A stretch of DNA of 64,000 nt from Acidobacteriaceae bacterium (GTDB lineage: Bacteria > Acidobacteriota > Terriglobia > Terriglobales > Acidobacteriaceae), in NCBI GenBank assembly GCA_003132445.1, contig PKXU01000164.1, positions 20,346-84,345 on the forward strand, given 5' to 3'. Each line of letters starts with the position of its first letter. Position 1 is the first letter of the stretch. Shown here piece by piece: positions 9,597 through 17,119 of this stretch. A program made the position numbers and the translations under genes. The notes under the pieces were generated by a model. That model worked only from the letters and a program-made list of their open reading frames with translations. It had not been told where the DNA came from and searched no databases.

Positions 9597-9687
9597 TGAG
9601 TCAATAGCAAAAGACCAGGCAAACTGACCATCGCTGATGTTACCAGGCGTTCGCACTCATTGAGAATCGCGGACGTAAAGTTCCGCC

Positions 9688-10785
9688 CTACCCTTTTTCC
9701 AGCGCCCCGGCAAACGCATCCAGCGAAAGCGAACGCAGCAAATTTCGGCGCATCCCGCGTTCCACTTCGGCCAGCCGATCGGACGCCGCCGTGATCCACT
9801 GAAAATCCGCCGACTCCGCCATCCGCTTCAGCTCCGAAGCAATGTCGCTATTCCGAACCAATTCCGGGGCGCCCGCTTCAATCGACGCCAGATCGCGCAA
9901 CAGCGAATAAAGCGTGCGAATCAACTGCTCCGTCTTCTCTCGCCCTTCCGCGCCCGCCCGGTACGACTCCGTAATCTTAAACAGTTCGCTATGCTCCCCG
10001 CCCCGCAACGCCGAGTTGAGAATTGCGATCGCATGCGCGCGCGCCGCCACATAAACCGCAAGATCGAAGCTGCGCGCCCGTCCCACTGCCCCCTCGCAAA
10101 GCCGCGCCACCAGCGCGCGCTCGGCCGCCTTCCACTCGGGACGATTCTCGGCCAGATAGCGCTCAATCTCTTCCGCCGACAATGCGCACAACTGAAACAC
10201 CATCGACCGCGAGCGGATCGTCGGCAACAATTCGCCGGCATTCTCTGTCAGCAGAAAAATCGTCGCGAACTCCGGAGGCTCCTCCAGCACCTTCAGCAGA
10301 GAGTTCGCCGCCTCTTTCATAAACGCCGAGTCGGTAAAAATGTAAACTCGCTCCCGACCCTCAGCCGGCCGGTAATAAATCGTCTCAATCACCCGCCGCA
10401 CCTGATCCACTTTGATCATCATCTGCGGAGGGTCGGGCGGAATCACCAGCACATCGGGATGCGTTTGCACAAACAGCCGGGTCTCTTTTTTGTCTGCCTC
10501 GCGCATATTCTCGCGCGCCTCCACGGCCTCGGTGAACAGCGCGTCAAGATCGGCCGACTGGGCGATGCGCGTGCAGTTGGCGCACTTGCCGCAAAAATCC
10601 GGTAGACCGTCGGTCGTCACCGGCGACAGACAATTCAGCGCCTGCGCCAGCATGAGCGCGAGCGTGTATTTGCCGCAACCGTGCCCGCCGGCCAGCACTA
10701 CAGCATGGGGAAAGCGCTCGCGTGCCAGCATGTCGCGCAGGCGATGGACGATCTCGGCATTTCCATGAAAGTCAGAAAAAGGCAT
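9688..10785 (-). CDS. holB: DNA polymerase III subunit delta'
   Basis: A 365-residue clamp-loader subunit that helps load the sliding clamp during replication. It has an AAA+ fold: a P-loop-like 'GGHGCGKYTLAL', a zinc-binding segment with Cys residues in 'FCGKCANCTRI', and the sensor region 'NSLLKVLEEPPEFATIFLLT' followed by 'LPTIRSRS'. The order tmk-holB on the same strand is common in bacteria and supports the call. The two genes are separated by a 190-bp spacer carrying an inverted repeat. Confidence 0.88.
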   Translation of the reverse strand: MPFSDFHGNAEIVHRLRDMLARERFPHAVVLAGGHGCGKYTLALMLAQALNCLSPVTTDGLPDFCGKCANCTRIAQSADLDALFTEAVEARENMREADKKETRLFVQTHPDVLVIPPDPPQMMIKVDQVRRVIETIYYRPAEGRERVYIFTDSAFMKEAANSLLKVLEEPPEFATIFLLTENAGELLPTIRSRSMVFQLCALSAEEIERYLAENRPEWKAAERALVARLCEGAVGRARSFDLAVYVAARAHAIAILNSALRGGEHSELFKITESYRAGAEGREKTEQLIRTLYSLLRDLASIEAGAPELVRNSDIASELKRMAESADFQWITAASDRLAEVERGMRRNLLRSLSLDAFAGALEKG

Positions 10786-10792
10786 AGAACGA

Positions 10793-10969
10793 TTTCACCA
10801 CGGAGCCACAGAGACACGGAGAAAAACGTAAGTCATTGTAAATCGTGATTGTAAAATGAAGATTCGCGCTTAATCGAAGATGAGCGACGACTCCGAAACA
10901 AGACTAGTAAACCTAGAGCTCTTTCTGATTCTCGCTCTTCTCTGTGTCTCTGTGACTCTGTGGTGAAAA
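10793..10969. repeat. Inverted pair of 'CTCTGTG' intergenic repeats
   Basis: Left arm 10793-10826 and right arm 10938-10969 are reverse complements over about 31 nt with three mismatches. The arms are built from CTCTGTG-like units in the order typical of a repeat widespread in environmental bacterial genomes. The 110-bp interior is AT-richer and has no gene. Related single copies lie at about 19273-19306 and inside the coding region at 54346-54377. It could fold as a long hairpin between tmk and holB transcripts. Confidence 0.75.
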
Positions 10970-10977
10970 TGACTTTC

Positions 10978-11640
10978 CTATAGCCTCATTTTCTTCCGCA
11001 CCAACTCCGCGATTCGTTCATGCGTTTGCCCCGGCGTCCCGCGCGCATCCACGATGGCGACTCGCCCCGGCTCCCGCTTCGCGATCGCAAGATATCCATC
11101 ATGCACCCTTGTAAAGAATGCCCGCGTCTCCTGCTCGAACCGGTTCTCGTCGTGGCCGCGCGTCGAACTTTTCGAATCCCGCTTATTCCGCTGCCGCGCC
11201 CGACTCACACAAAGCGCCGCGTCCGAATCCAGCAGAATCGTCAATTCCGGCTGCAGATTTCCACAAAGCACACGATGCAACTCCCGCACCGCCTCGCTTC
11301 CCAACCGCCGGCCGTAACCCTGATAAGCCTCGGTCGAATCCGTAAACCGATCGCACAACACAATGCCTCCCCGCGCCAACGCCGGCTCAATGACTTCCGC
11401 AATATGCTGCGCTCGTGAAGCGAACATTAAAGCCATCTCCGCCAGCGGTGAAAGCCCCGCCGTCCCGGAATCGAGCAGCACCTTGCGAATCTTTTCCCCC
11501 GTGAGCGTCCCGCCTGGTTCGCGCGTCTCCACCACTTCATGTCCAGCCGCACGCAACACCGCAGCCAGCTTCCGCAGTTGCGTGCTCTTGCCGGTTCCGT
11601 CGAGCCCTTCAAATGTAACGAATTTTCCGCGTCGCGACAT
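10978..11640 (-). CDS. tmk: Thymidylate kinase
   Basis: A kinase of about 220 residues that phosphorylates dTMP to dTDP. The P-loop is 'FEGLDGTGKSTQ', the DR(Y/F/H) element is 'LCDRFTDSTEAYQGYG', and 'REPGGT' is the substrate loop; a C-terminal lid with 'RARQRNKRDS' follows. The ATG at 11640 gives the usual short N terminus and has a -10-like TATGAT (11648-11653 on this strand) 7 nt upstream, so the mRNA may be leaderless. Starts at 11652 or 11673 are possible but less likely. It is followed by holB. Confidence 0.92.
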   Translation of the reverse strand: MSRRGKFVTFEGLDGTGKSTQLRKLAAVLRAAGHEVVETREPGGTLTGEKIRKVLLDSGTAGLSPLAEMALMFASRAQHIAEVIEPALARGGIVLCDRFTDSTEAYQGYGRRLGSEAVRELHRVLCGNLQPELTILLDSDAALCVSRARQRNKRDSKSSTRGHDENRFEQETRAFFTRVHDGYLAIAKREPGRVAIVDARGTPGQTHERIAELVRKKMRL

Positions 11641-11727
11641 CTGCGGAATCATACCAGCAGCCGGTGCGGACATTTCCTCGCAGCCACGCCCTGGGCCCGG
11701 GCACGCGCATCGCCATAGAATTGCGTT

Positions 11728-13440
11728 TTACTTTTGCACGAAGAACTCTGCCATCGAAGGTGCACTGGCAGCCGCGCCAGGAGGATTTGTTAGCTGGAGA
11801 GCTTCCATTATCGTTCGCAGCATGCTTTGGTGCTGATACAGCGTAGCGGAAGTTTGCATGTATCCCACCTTTACATTCGGACCCCAGAGAACTGGAGCTA
11901 CATGCCCTCCGCCATTTGTGGAATCGCTGTCCGCTGCTTCATCGAAGTCAACGATGAGAACGCCGTTCCCGCCCGATTGGAACGCAGAGGAGTTCGACAG
12001 GGGAACGACCACATTCGTCTGCAACCAGGTGTCTGCCTGCTGAGGCGTTCCGTTGTGCGCGTCATCATCGACGTCGGGAACGATATATGAAAATTCTGGC
12101 AGCGTTCCGTTCGCTAAGTCGGTAGCGAACTGTGAAAACGGCCAGATGGTCGCGTTCGCCACCTGCGGGTTGCTGGCAACATCCGAGAGCATGGCGAAAG
12201 GATTATGTCGAATCAGATATAGCCCGGTATTTCCGCCAACGTAGCCTTGAGTAATACCCTCGGCATAAATTCTGAACGAAACTCCCGCAGCCAGCATTCG
12301 CCGGGCCAGATTGTCTACGTCCCACACGGTGGTGGAGTTGTCGTCCGTGGTCAGCAATTGCCCTGTGGTCAGCATGAAATAGTTGCCAATCGAGGGATGC
12401 GAGTTCGAGTAATAATTGTTGGGCAGCGCCCCGTTGCTGATCAAATTATTGAGATTGGGCCAGACGCTGGTATTGCCCACCACGGTGTCATAGCTCTGGT
12501 TTTCTTCCATCACCAGCACGACATGCTTGCTCTGCGGCGTTTGTAGTTGCACCGTCACGGTCGTTGTTCCAGACTTGGTTGTGTCCTGGCTGCTGGTCGC
12601 CGTCACTGTGACGCTGCCGGCAGTGCTTGGCGCTGTAAAAAGTCCGCTTGCACTAATCGTGCCCACGCTCGCAGACCAGGTGACGGCAGTACTGTAACTT
12701 CCCGTGCCTTGTACCGTGGCATTGCAGTGCGATGTCGCGCTCAGGCCAATCGTGGACGGGTTACACGTCACTGCCACAGAAGCAATGGTGGAAGTATTCG
12801 ACTGTACCGTCACTGAGGCTGTCCCGGACTTAGTCGTGTCCTGAGTGCTCGTCGCCGTAACAGTCACGCTGCCGGCGGTGGATGGCGCCGCGAAAAGCCC
12901 GCTTGCACTAATCGTGCCCGCGCTGGCAGACCACGTCACCGCAGAGTTAAATCTTCCCGTACCCTGCACCGTCGCATTGCATTGCGATGTCGCGCCCACG
13001 CCAATCGTAGACGGGCTACACGTCACGGCAACGGAAGTAATGGTGGAAGCGCTCGACTGTACCGTCACTGAGGCTGTTCCCGACTTAGTCGTGTCCTGGG
13101 TGCTCGTCGCCGTCACGGTCACGCTGCCAGCAGTGGATAGCGCCGTGAAAAGCCCACTCGCACTTATCGTGCCTGCGCTGGCAGACCACGTCACCGCAGA
13201 ACTAAAGCTCCCGGTACCCTGCACCGAGGCGCTGCATTGCGAGGTCGCCTTCATCGCTACCGCTGAAGGGCTACACGTCACCGAGACTGACGAGATGGTT
13301 GGGGTTGCCTGCGAAGACGTGCTCCCACCACCCCCGCCTCCACAGGCGATCAGGATCAGCTGAATCCCGCAAACGATAAGTATTCCCAGGAGTGGGCTCT
13401 GGATTGTTCCTCTTTCCCGATTGTGCAACGAAGGGCTCAT
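11728..13440 (-). CDS. Lipoprotein phosphoesterase (acid phosphatase family) with three Ig-like repeats
   Basis: A 570-residue surface protein. Hydrophobic residues 16-32 end in a lipobox 'LIAC' followed by poly-Gly, so it is probably lipid-anchored. Residues 48-302 are three Ig-like (BIG2-like) repeats of 85 residues. The C-terminal half is a phosphoesterase family domain (PF04185 type): 'HVVLVMEENQSYDTVVGN' with the metal-binding E-N, 'SHPSIGNYFMLTTGQ' and 'FDEAADSD'. Such enzymes are acid phosphatases or phospholipases C; the substrate cannot be told. The Ig repeats likely hold the catalytic domain away from the membrane. Confidence 0.85.
   Translation of the reverse strand: MSPSLHNRERGTIQSPLLGILIVCGIQLILIACGGGGGGSTSSQATPTISSVSVTCSPSAVAMKATSQCSASVQGTGSFSSAVTWSASAGTISASGLFTALSTAGSVTVTATSTQDTTKSGTASVTVQSSASTITSVAVTCSPSTIGVGATSQCNATVQGTGRFNSAVTWSASAGTISASGLFAAPSTAGSVTVTATSTQDTTKSGTASVTVQSNTSTIASVAVTCNPSTIGLSATSHCNATVQGTGSYSTAVTWSASVGTISASGLFTAPSTAGSVTVTATSSQDTTKSGTTTVTVQLQTPQSKHVVLVMEENQSYDTVVGNTSVWPNLNNLISNGALPNNYYSNSHPSIGNYFMLTTGQLLTTDDNSTTVWDVDNLARRMLAAGVSFRIYAEGITQGYVGGNTGLYLIRHNPFAMLSDVASNPQVANATIWPFSQFATDLANGTLPEFSYIVPDVDDDAHNGTPQQADTWLQTNVVVPLSNSSAFQSGGNGVLIVDFDEAADSDSTNGGGHVAPVLWGPNVKVGYMQTSATLYQHQSMLRTIMEALQLTNPPGAAASAPSMAEFFVQK
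12541..13299 (-). repeat. Three tandem 255-bp coding repeats
   Basis: The Ig-like domains of the phosphoesterase are encoded by three direct repeats of about 255 bp that are still very similar in DNA, including long identical runs around the 'TQDTTKSGT' codons. Such recent similarity points to duplication or gene conversion and makes repeat number liable to vary between strains. Confidence 0.8.
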
Positions 13441-13681
13441 GCAAAACCTGCAGCTTCCTCGGCCAAGAAAGCGTTGCCGGCCAACTGAAGATAAGTGTCG
13501 ATCGGGGCTATCAGCGCTTCTCCGCTCCGAAGCGCCACTCGCTTAAACGAGCCGATATTTTCGATGCGACGGGAAGCTTTAAGGCTGGTTACAAACTTTT
13601 CTTAGCCTATACACTGCCGAACTGTTTCTCTCGGCCGCGCGGAACGCCTTGTGAAGCCTTCCGACCGCTTTTCGAGACGGT

Positions 13682-14881
13682 TCATACTACGTTTTCCAGC
13701 GCCAGCGCCATGCCCATGCCGCCGCTCACGCACAGCGTGGCCACGCCGCGCCTGGTATTGCGTTTCAGCATTTCATGCAGCAGGGTCACCGTAATGCGCG
13801 TGCCCGTACAACCAATGGGATGCCCCAGCGCAATGGCCCCGCCATTCACATTGAGCCGGTCGCGATTGAAATTTAACGTCCGGTCGCAGGCTAACACTTG
13901 CGCGGCAAACGCTTCATTGAGTTCGATCAGCCCGAACTCTTGCAGCCTAAGATTATGTTTCTCTTCTAACTTCCGCAGCGCCGGAACCGGCCCCATTCCC
14001 ATCGTCCGCGGATCCACTCCCGCCGAAGTTACCGCGGCAATCCGCGCCAGCGGCTTCAGATTATTCTGCTTCACAAAATGTTCGCTGGCCACAACAACCG
14101 CCGCTGCGCCATCCGTGATGCCGGAAGAATTTCCCGCAGTAACGGTTCCAGTTTCCGAAAATACGGGCGCAAGTTTCCCCAGCTTTTCCAAACTCGCTTC
14201 CGGAAAGGGATGCTCATCGCGCGCAAAAGTAGCCGCACCCTTCTTTCCCTCGATCGTCACCGGAACAATCTCCGCCTCGAAGCGCCCCGAGGCAATGGCA
14301 CGTGCAGCGCGGGTTTGCGACAGTAGCGCAAACTCATCCTGCTCCTCGCGCGTAATTTTATATTGCTCTGCCAGCACCTCGGCCGTTTCGCCCATCACCA
14401 TCTGCGCTAAAGGACAGAAAAATCCGTCGCGATACATCCCATCCACCAGTTCCTGATTGCCCAGCCGATAACCCCAGCGCGCTTTATCGAGATAGTAAGG
14501 AACCCGCGACATCGACTCCGTCCCGCCGGCCAGAATGCAGTTCGCATCGCCGAGCAGAATCGCCTGATACGCCAGCGCAATCGCCTTCATCCCCGACGCG
14601 CAAGCTTTGTTCACCGTGAACGCCGGAACTTCCTGCGGCACTCCACTGCGCACCGAAATCTGCCGGGCCACATTCGGCCCGCCGCCAGCCTGCCGCGCAT
14701 TGCCAAAAATAGTTTCCTCAACCTGTGCCGGCTCAGTCCTGGCGCGCTCCATCGCGGCCCTGGCCGCCACCACGCCCATATCCGCCGCAGTCAGCGAAGC
14801 CAGCGTCCCGCCAAACTTCCCAATCGGCGTCCGCACGGCAGAAAGAATGTAAACAGCCTGCAAGCCCACACCTCCAAACAT
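13682..14881 (-). CDS. Acetyl-CoA acetyltransferase (thiolase)
   Basis: A 399-residue thiolase of the biosynthetic/degradative acetoacetyl-CoA type. The acyl-accepting Cys is C94 in 'NKACASGMKA', H354 lies in 'GGAIALGHPIGCTG' and the second Cys is C384 in 'LCVSGGMGMA', so the active site is complete. It condenses two acetyl-CoA or cleaves acetoacetyl-CoA. The first residues 'MFGGVGL' are encoded inside a dispersed repeat (14857-14895); a TTG at 14863 preceded by GGAGGT is an equally good start and gives the usual short N terminus before 'VYILSAVRTPIG'. Confidence 0.93.
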   Translation of the reverse strand: MFGGVGLQAVYILSAVRTPIGKFGGTLASLTAADMGVVAARAAMERARTEPAQVEETIFGNARQAGGGPNVARQISVRSGVPQEVPAFTVNKACASGMKAIALAYQAILLGDANCILAGGTESMSRVPYYLDKARWGYRLGNQELVDGMYRDGFFCPLAQMVMGETAEVLAEQYKITREEQDEFALLSQTRAARAIASGRFEAEIVPVTIEGKKGAATFARDEHPFPEASLEKLGKLAPVFSETGTVTAGNSSGITDGAAAVVVASEHFVKQNNLKPLARIAAVTSAGVDPRTMGMGPVPALRKLEEKHNLRLQEFGLIELNEAFAAQVLACDRTLNFNRDRLNVNGGAIALGHPIGCTGTRITVTLLHEMLKRNTRRGVATLCVSGGMGMALALENVV

Positions 14882-14895
14882 TCGAGTCTAGCAGG
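14857..14895. repeat. 39-bp dispersed repeat, copy 1
   Basis: A 39-bp element ending in GAGTCTAGCAGG. Copy 2 at 16742-16780 is in the same orientation and matches at 32 of 39 positions. Copy 1 overlaps the start of the thiolase gene, where its complement supplies a GGAGGT sequence. The two copies bracket the toxin-antitoxin pair and the hydrolase. Confidence 0.7.
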
Positions 14896-14916
14896 AGAGA
14901 TTTAATGTATTCTATA

Positions 14917-14934
14917 AGCACCTAAAAAGGTGCT
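14917..14934. promoter_or_regulatory. Palindrome before the toxin-antitoxin genes (likely operator)
   Basis: Perfect 7-bp arms AGCACCT and AGGTGCT around AAAA, ending 14 bp before the antitoxin ATG. Phd/YefM antitoxins repress their own operon through such palindromes, so this is the likely autoregulatory site. Just upstream is the AT-rich 'TGTATTCTATAAG' that may contain the -10 box. Confidence 0.6.
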
Positions 14935-14948
14935 CTAGGAGACAAGCA

Positions 14949-15251
14949 ATGCTTGACCTCACTCAAGATATTCAGTCGCTGACTACCTTTCGTCGCCGTT
15001 CGGGAGACTTTCTCAAACAACTGCGGAAGAGCAAACGGCCGGTGGTCCTGACGGTAAAAGGAAGAGCTGCCGCTGTAGTCCAGGATGCGGAAGCCTATCA
15101 GAGGCTGCTTGACATCGCCGCAGCCGCCGATGTCCGCGAAGGCATTCGCCAGGGCTTGGAAGAAGCAAGAAAGGGAAGAGGCCGGCCTGCGCATCAGTTT
15201 TTCAAGGAATTTGACGCTGAGATCAAGCAAAAGTATGGCTTATCTCGTTAG
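14949..15251 (+). CDS. Phd/YefM-type antitoxin
   Basis: A 100-residue antitoxin. The N-terminal 'FRRRSGDFLKQLRKSKRPVVLTVKGRAAAVVQDAEAY'-like region (described here by its ends, residues 14-50) is the Phd/YefM DNA-binding fold, and the charged helical C terminus (about 55-100) is the toxin-neutralising part. A GGAGACA binding site lies 5 nt before the ATG. The stop codon overlaps the next gene by 17 bp, which indicates translational coupling with the toxin. Regulation is probably by binding the palindrome at 14917-14934. Confidence 0.85.
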   Translation: MLDLTQDIQSLTTFRRRSGDFLKQLRKSKRPVVLTVKGRAAAVVQDAEAYQRLLDIAAAADVREGIRQGLEEARKGRGRPAHQFFKEFDAEIKQKYGLSR

Positions 15252-15555
15252 TCTCATGCCCCGAGCCAAGCGTGATTTGAAATTGCTCTTCGAACACATT
15301 CACGCAACCGAATCGGTAGCGGCTTTTCGATGGTACGAAGGTCTTAAAGGCGCGATCTTGAGTTTGGAAGAACATCCCACCCGAGGCCCTGCGATTCCTG
15401 AGAACAAGCAGCTCCGGCATCTTCTTTACGGCCACAAGCCTCATATCTATCGCGTAATCTATCGCGTGAAGGAGCGGGCCAAGCGAGTGGAGATTCTCCA
15501 CATCCGTCACGGCGCTCGGAGAAGATTCGCGATCACTATCAAAGACGAATCCTGA
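15235..15555 (+). CDS. RelE/ParE-type toxin
   Basis: A 106-residue toxin starting at the ATG inside the antitoxin gene. It shows the family pattern 'MPRAKRDLKLLFEHI' (N-terminal helices), 'LKGAILSLEEHPTRGPAIPE', 'LRHLLYGHKPHIYRVIYRV' and the closing 'VEILHIRHGARR'. RelE members cut mRNA in the ribosome while ParE members poison gyrase; sequence alone does not separate them here, although 'IYRVIYRV...ILHIRHG' is common to both. The upstream ATG/GTG starts in this frame lie within the antitoxin and lack a binding site. Confidence 0.85.
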   Translation: MAYLVSLMPRAKRDLKLLFEHIHATESVAAFRWYEGLKGAILSLEEHPTRGPAIPENKQLRHLLYGHKPHIYRVIYRVKERAKRVEILHIRHGARRRFAITIKDES

Positions 15556-15645
15556 AGGCTTCGCCGAACATCTACAACCCCAGCGCTCCAGCTCTAACAA
15601 CCAACATTCACCGTCGTAAATCACCAACATCATTTAGGAGGATCT

Positions 15646-16527
15646 ATGCCGTACGTTGATGTGGGAAAAGAAAATTCAACTTCCATCCATCTTTACTACG
15701 AAGACCACGGCACCGGCCAGCCCGTGGTTCTGATCCACGGATATCCACTCAGCAGCGCGTCCTGGGAAAAACAGGTTCCCGCCCTTCTGCAAGCGGGCCA
15801 CCGCGTCATCGCCTATGACCGCCGCGGATTCGGAAAGTCCAGCCAGCCCACCTCCGGCTACAACTACAATACCTTCGCCGAAGATCTGCACAAACTCGTC
15901 ACGCATCTCAAGCTGACCGATTTTGCTCTCGTGGGCTTCTCCATGGGCGGCGGCGAAGTGGCGCGCTACATCGGCAGATACGGATCGAAGGATGTCAGCA
16001 AGGCGGTCATCATCAGCGGCGTTCCGCCCTTCCTGCTGAAGACCGCCGACAACCCTGAGGGCGTGGATGGCAGCGTGTTCGAAGGCATCGAGAAAGCTGT
16101 CTCCGCCGATCGTTACGCCTTCTTCACAGCGTTTTTCAAAGACTTCTACAACACCGACGTCTATCTGGGAAAGCGCGTCAGCGAGCAGGCCGTGCAGGCA
16201 AGCTGGAATGTGGCGGCCTCCGCTTCCGGCACCGCCAGCTTGGCCTGCGTGCCCACCTGGTATGAAGACTTCCGTGGCGACGTGGCCCAGATCGACGTTC
16301 CCACGCTGGTGATTCAGGGCGACTCGGATCGCATCGTGCCTTTTTCGGCCTCGGGACAGCGCACTGCCAAGCTGGTGAGCGGCGCCGAACTCGTCGTCAT
16401 CAAAGACGGTCCGCACAACATCGCGTGGACGCACGCAGACGAAGTCAACACCGCGCTGCTCAACTTCCTGGCGAAGCCAGCCGCCATAGGCCAGGCATCG
16501 GCCCCGAAGAGAAAAGCCGTAGCCTAG
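15646..16527 (+). CDS. Alpha/beta hydrolase (cofactor-free haloperoxidase/esterase type)
   Basis: A 293-residue cytosolic hydrolase with a strong AGGAGG site before the ATG. The catalytic triad is visible: nucleophile S99 in 'GFSMGG', acid D228 in 'GDSDRIVPF' and H257 in 'GPHNIAWTH'; the oxyanion motif is 'HGYPLSS'. The overall pattern matches non-haem chloroperoxidase/arylesterase relatives. The physiological substrate is not evident, and halogenation is often a side activity of this family. The last 20 residues are a low-complexity Ala/Lys tail. Confidence 0.9.
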   Translation: MPYVDVGKENSTSIHLYYEDHGTGQPVVLIHGYPLSSASWEKQVPALLQAGHRVIAYDRRGFGKSSQPTSGYNYNTFAEDLHKLVTHLKLTDFALVGFSMGGGEVARYIGRYGSKDVSKAVIISGVPPFLLKTADNPEGVDGSVFEGIEKAVSADRYAFFTAFFKDFYNTDVYLGKRVSEQAVQASWNVAASASGTASLACVPTWYEDFRGDVAQIDVPTLVIQGDSDRIVPFSASGQRTAKLVSGAELVVIKDGPHNIAWTHADEVNTALLNFLAKPAAIGQASAPKRKAVA

Positions 16528-16567
16528 GTTTCCGGACCGCTGTTCACCATCGGCCGTGGTCGACACA

Positions 16568-16656
16568 TTGTCATCCTGGCGAAGCGAAGGACCTATGCAA
16601 TTCTCGCCGCGACTGCATAGATTCTTCGCGTCAGAAGACGCCGCTCAGGATGACAA
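16568..16656. repeat. Inverted repeat of the GTCATCCTGAGCG family
   Basis: Left arm TTGTCATCCTGGCG (16568-16581) and right arm CGCTCAGGATGACAA (16642-16656) are near-complementary ends of an 89-bp element just after the hydrolase stop codon. Relatives with the same 'GTCATnCTGAGCGAAGCGAAGG' core lie at 23541-23568, 49292-49521 and near 59549-59578. The element may act as a transcription terminator or mRNA stabiliser; it encodes nothing. Confidence 0.7.
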
Positions 16657-16741
16657 GTTTTCTTTCAACTTGCCAGCTGCGCGCAGAAGTGGGGATGCTG
16701 CAGAGCCCTTAGACTCAGCGTCCACGCAAGAAGATAGATCC

Positions 16742-16780
16742 CCGGCAAGTCCGCAGCTCCAAACGCTTGAGTCTAGCAGG
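16742..16780. repeat. 39-bp dispersed repeat, copy 2
   Basis: Second copy of the element at 14857-14895, same orientation, 32 of 39 bases identical, with the final GAGTCTAGCAGG fully conserved. It lies in the spacer after the hydrolase and before the micro-genes on the reverse strand. Confidence 0.7.
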
Positions 16781-16807
16781 GTGGGCGGCAGGGGTAGTGC
16801 CATCTCG

Positions 16808-16948
16808 TCAGGCTTTGTTGTCAGGCTTTTGATGCTCTTGCTCTTCCCTGCGTCGTTGTTGTTCTCTGCGTTGCTGCTCTTCTCGCTGTCTTTGAATCTC
16901 TCGAGCCTCGTTCGGATCAGCATCTTTCTGCTCTCTAAACTCTGTCAC
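16808..16948 (-). CDS. Micro-gene B: 46-residue Arg/Glu/Gln-rich protein, paralogue of its neighbour
   Basis: A GTG-started frame of 46 residues preceded by GAGGAGG at a 4-5 nt spacing. The protein is almost entirely one charged helix: 'DPNEAREIQRQREEQ' followed by further R/E/Q repeats and ending in 'KPDNKA'. It aligns without gaps over most of its length with the 45-residue product of 16982-17119 ('DPKEIQEIQRQREEQ', ending 'RPDKKD'), so the two arose by tandem duplication. It starts 33 bp after micro-gene A ends. The function is unknown; the composition suggests a helical RNA-, membrane- or protein-binding peptide. Confidence 0.65.
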   Translation of the reverse strand: MTEFREQKDADPNEAREIQRQREEQQRREQQRRREEQEHQKPDNKA

Positions 16949-16981
16949 AAATCCTCCTCGGGACGACGAGCAGTAATCTCG

Positions 16982-17119
16982 TCAGTCCTTCTTGTCAGGC
17001 CGTTGGCCTTCTTGCTCTTCTCTACGTCGTTGTTCTTCTCTTCGCTGTTCTTCCCTTTGTCTCTGGATTTCTTGAATTTCTTTCGGGTCAGTCGGTTTTT
17101 GGTCCTGGGCCTTGGCCAC
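16982..17119 (-). CDS. Micro-gene A: 45-residue Arg/Glu/Gln-rich protein
   Basis: A GTG-started frame of 45 residues with GGAGGT 4 nt before the start. The start lies inside the last 32 bp of the 192-residue gene at 17088-17666, so translation is probably coupled. The product 'VAKAQDQKPTDPKEIQEI' continues into R/E/Q repeats and ends 'RPDKKD'. Similarity to micro-gene B in order and composition, with separate ribosome binding sites for both, argues that both are real genes. No family was recognised. Confidence 0.68.
   Translation of the reverse strand: MAKAQDQKPTDPKEIQEIQRQREEQRREEQRRREEQEGQRPDKKD

Noticed and set aside
12541..13299. Possible insertion element from repeated DNA
   Set aside because: The repeats are in frame and encode Ig-like domains of one protein.
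13392..14456. A 354-codon forward frame over the thiolase region
   Set aside because: It is antisense to a thiolase with all catalytic residues, and lacks any recognisable motif.
15676..16566. A 296-codon frame opposite the alpha/beta hydrolase
   Set aside because: Composition is that of a complement (rich in His, Gly, Ala), with no domain; the forward gene has an intact catalytic triad and strong binding site.
16645..16923. A 92-codon reverse frame over micro-gene B
   Set aside because: The other frame has a strong binding site and a paralogue next to it; this one has neither and extends into repeat DNA.
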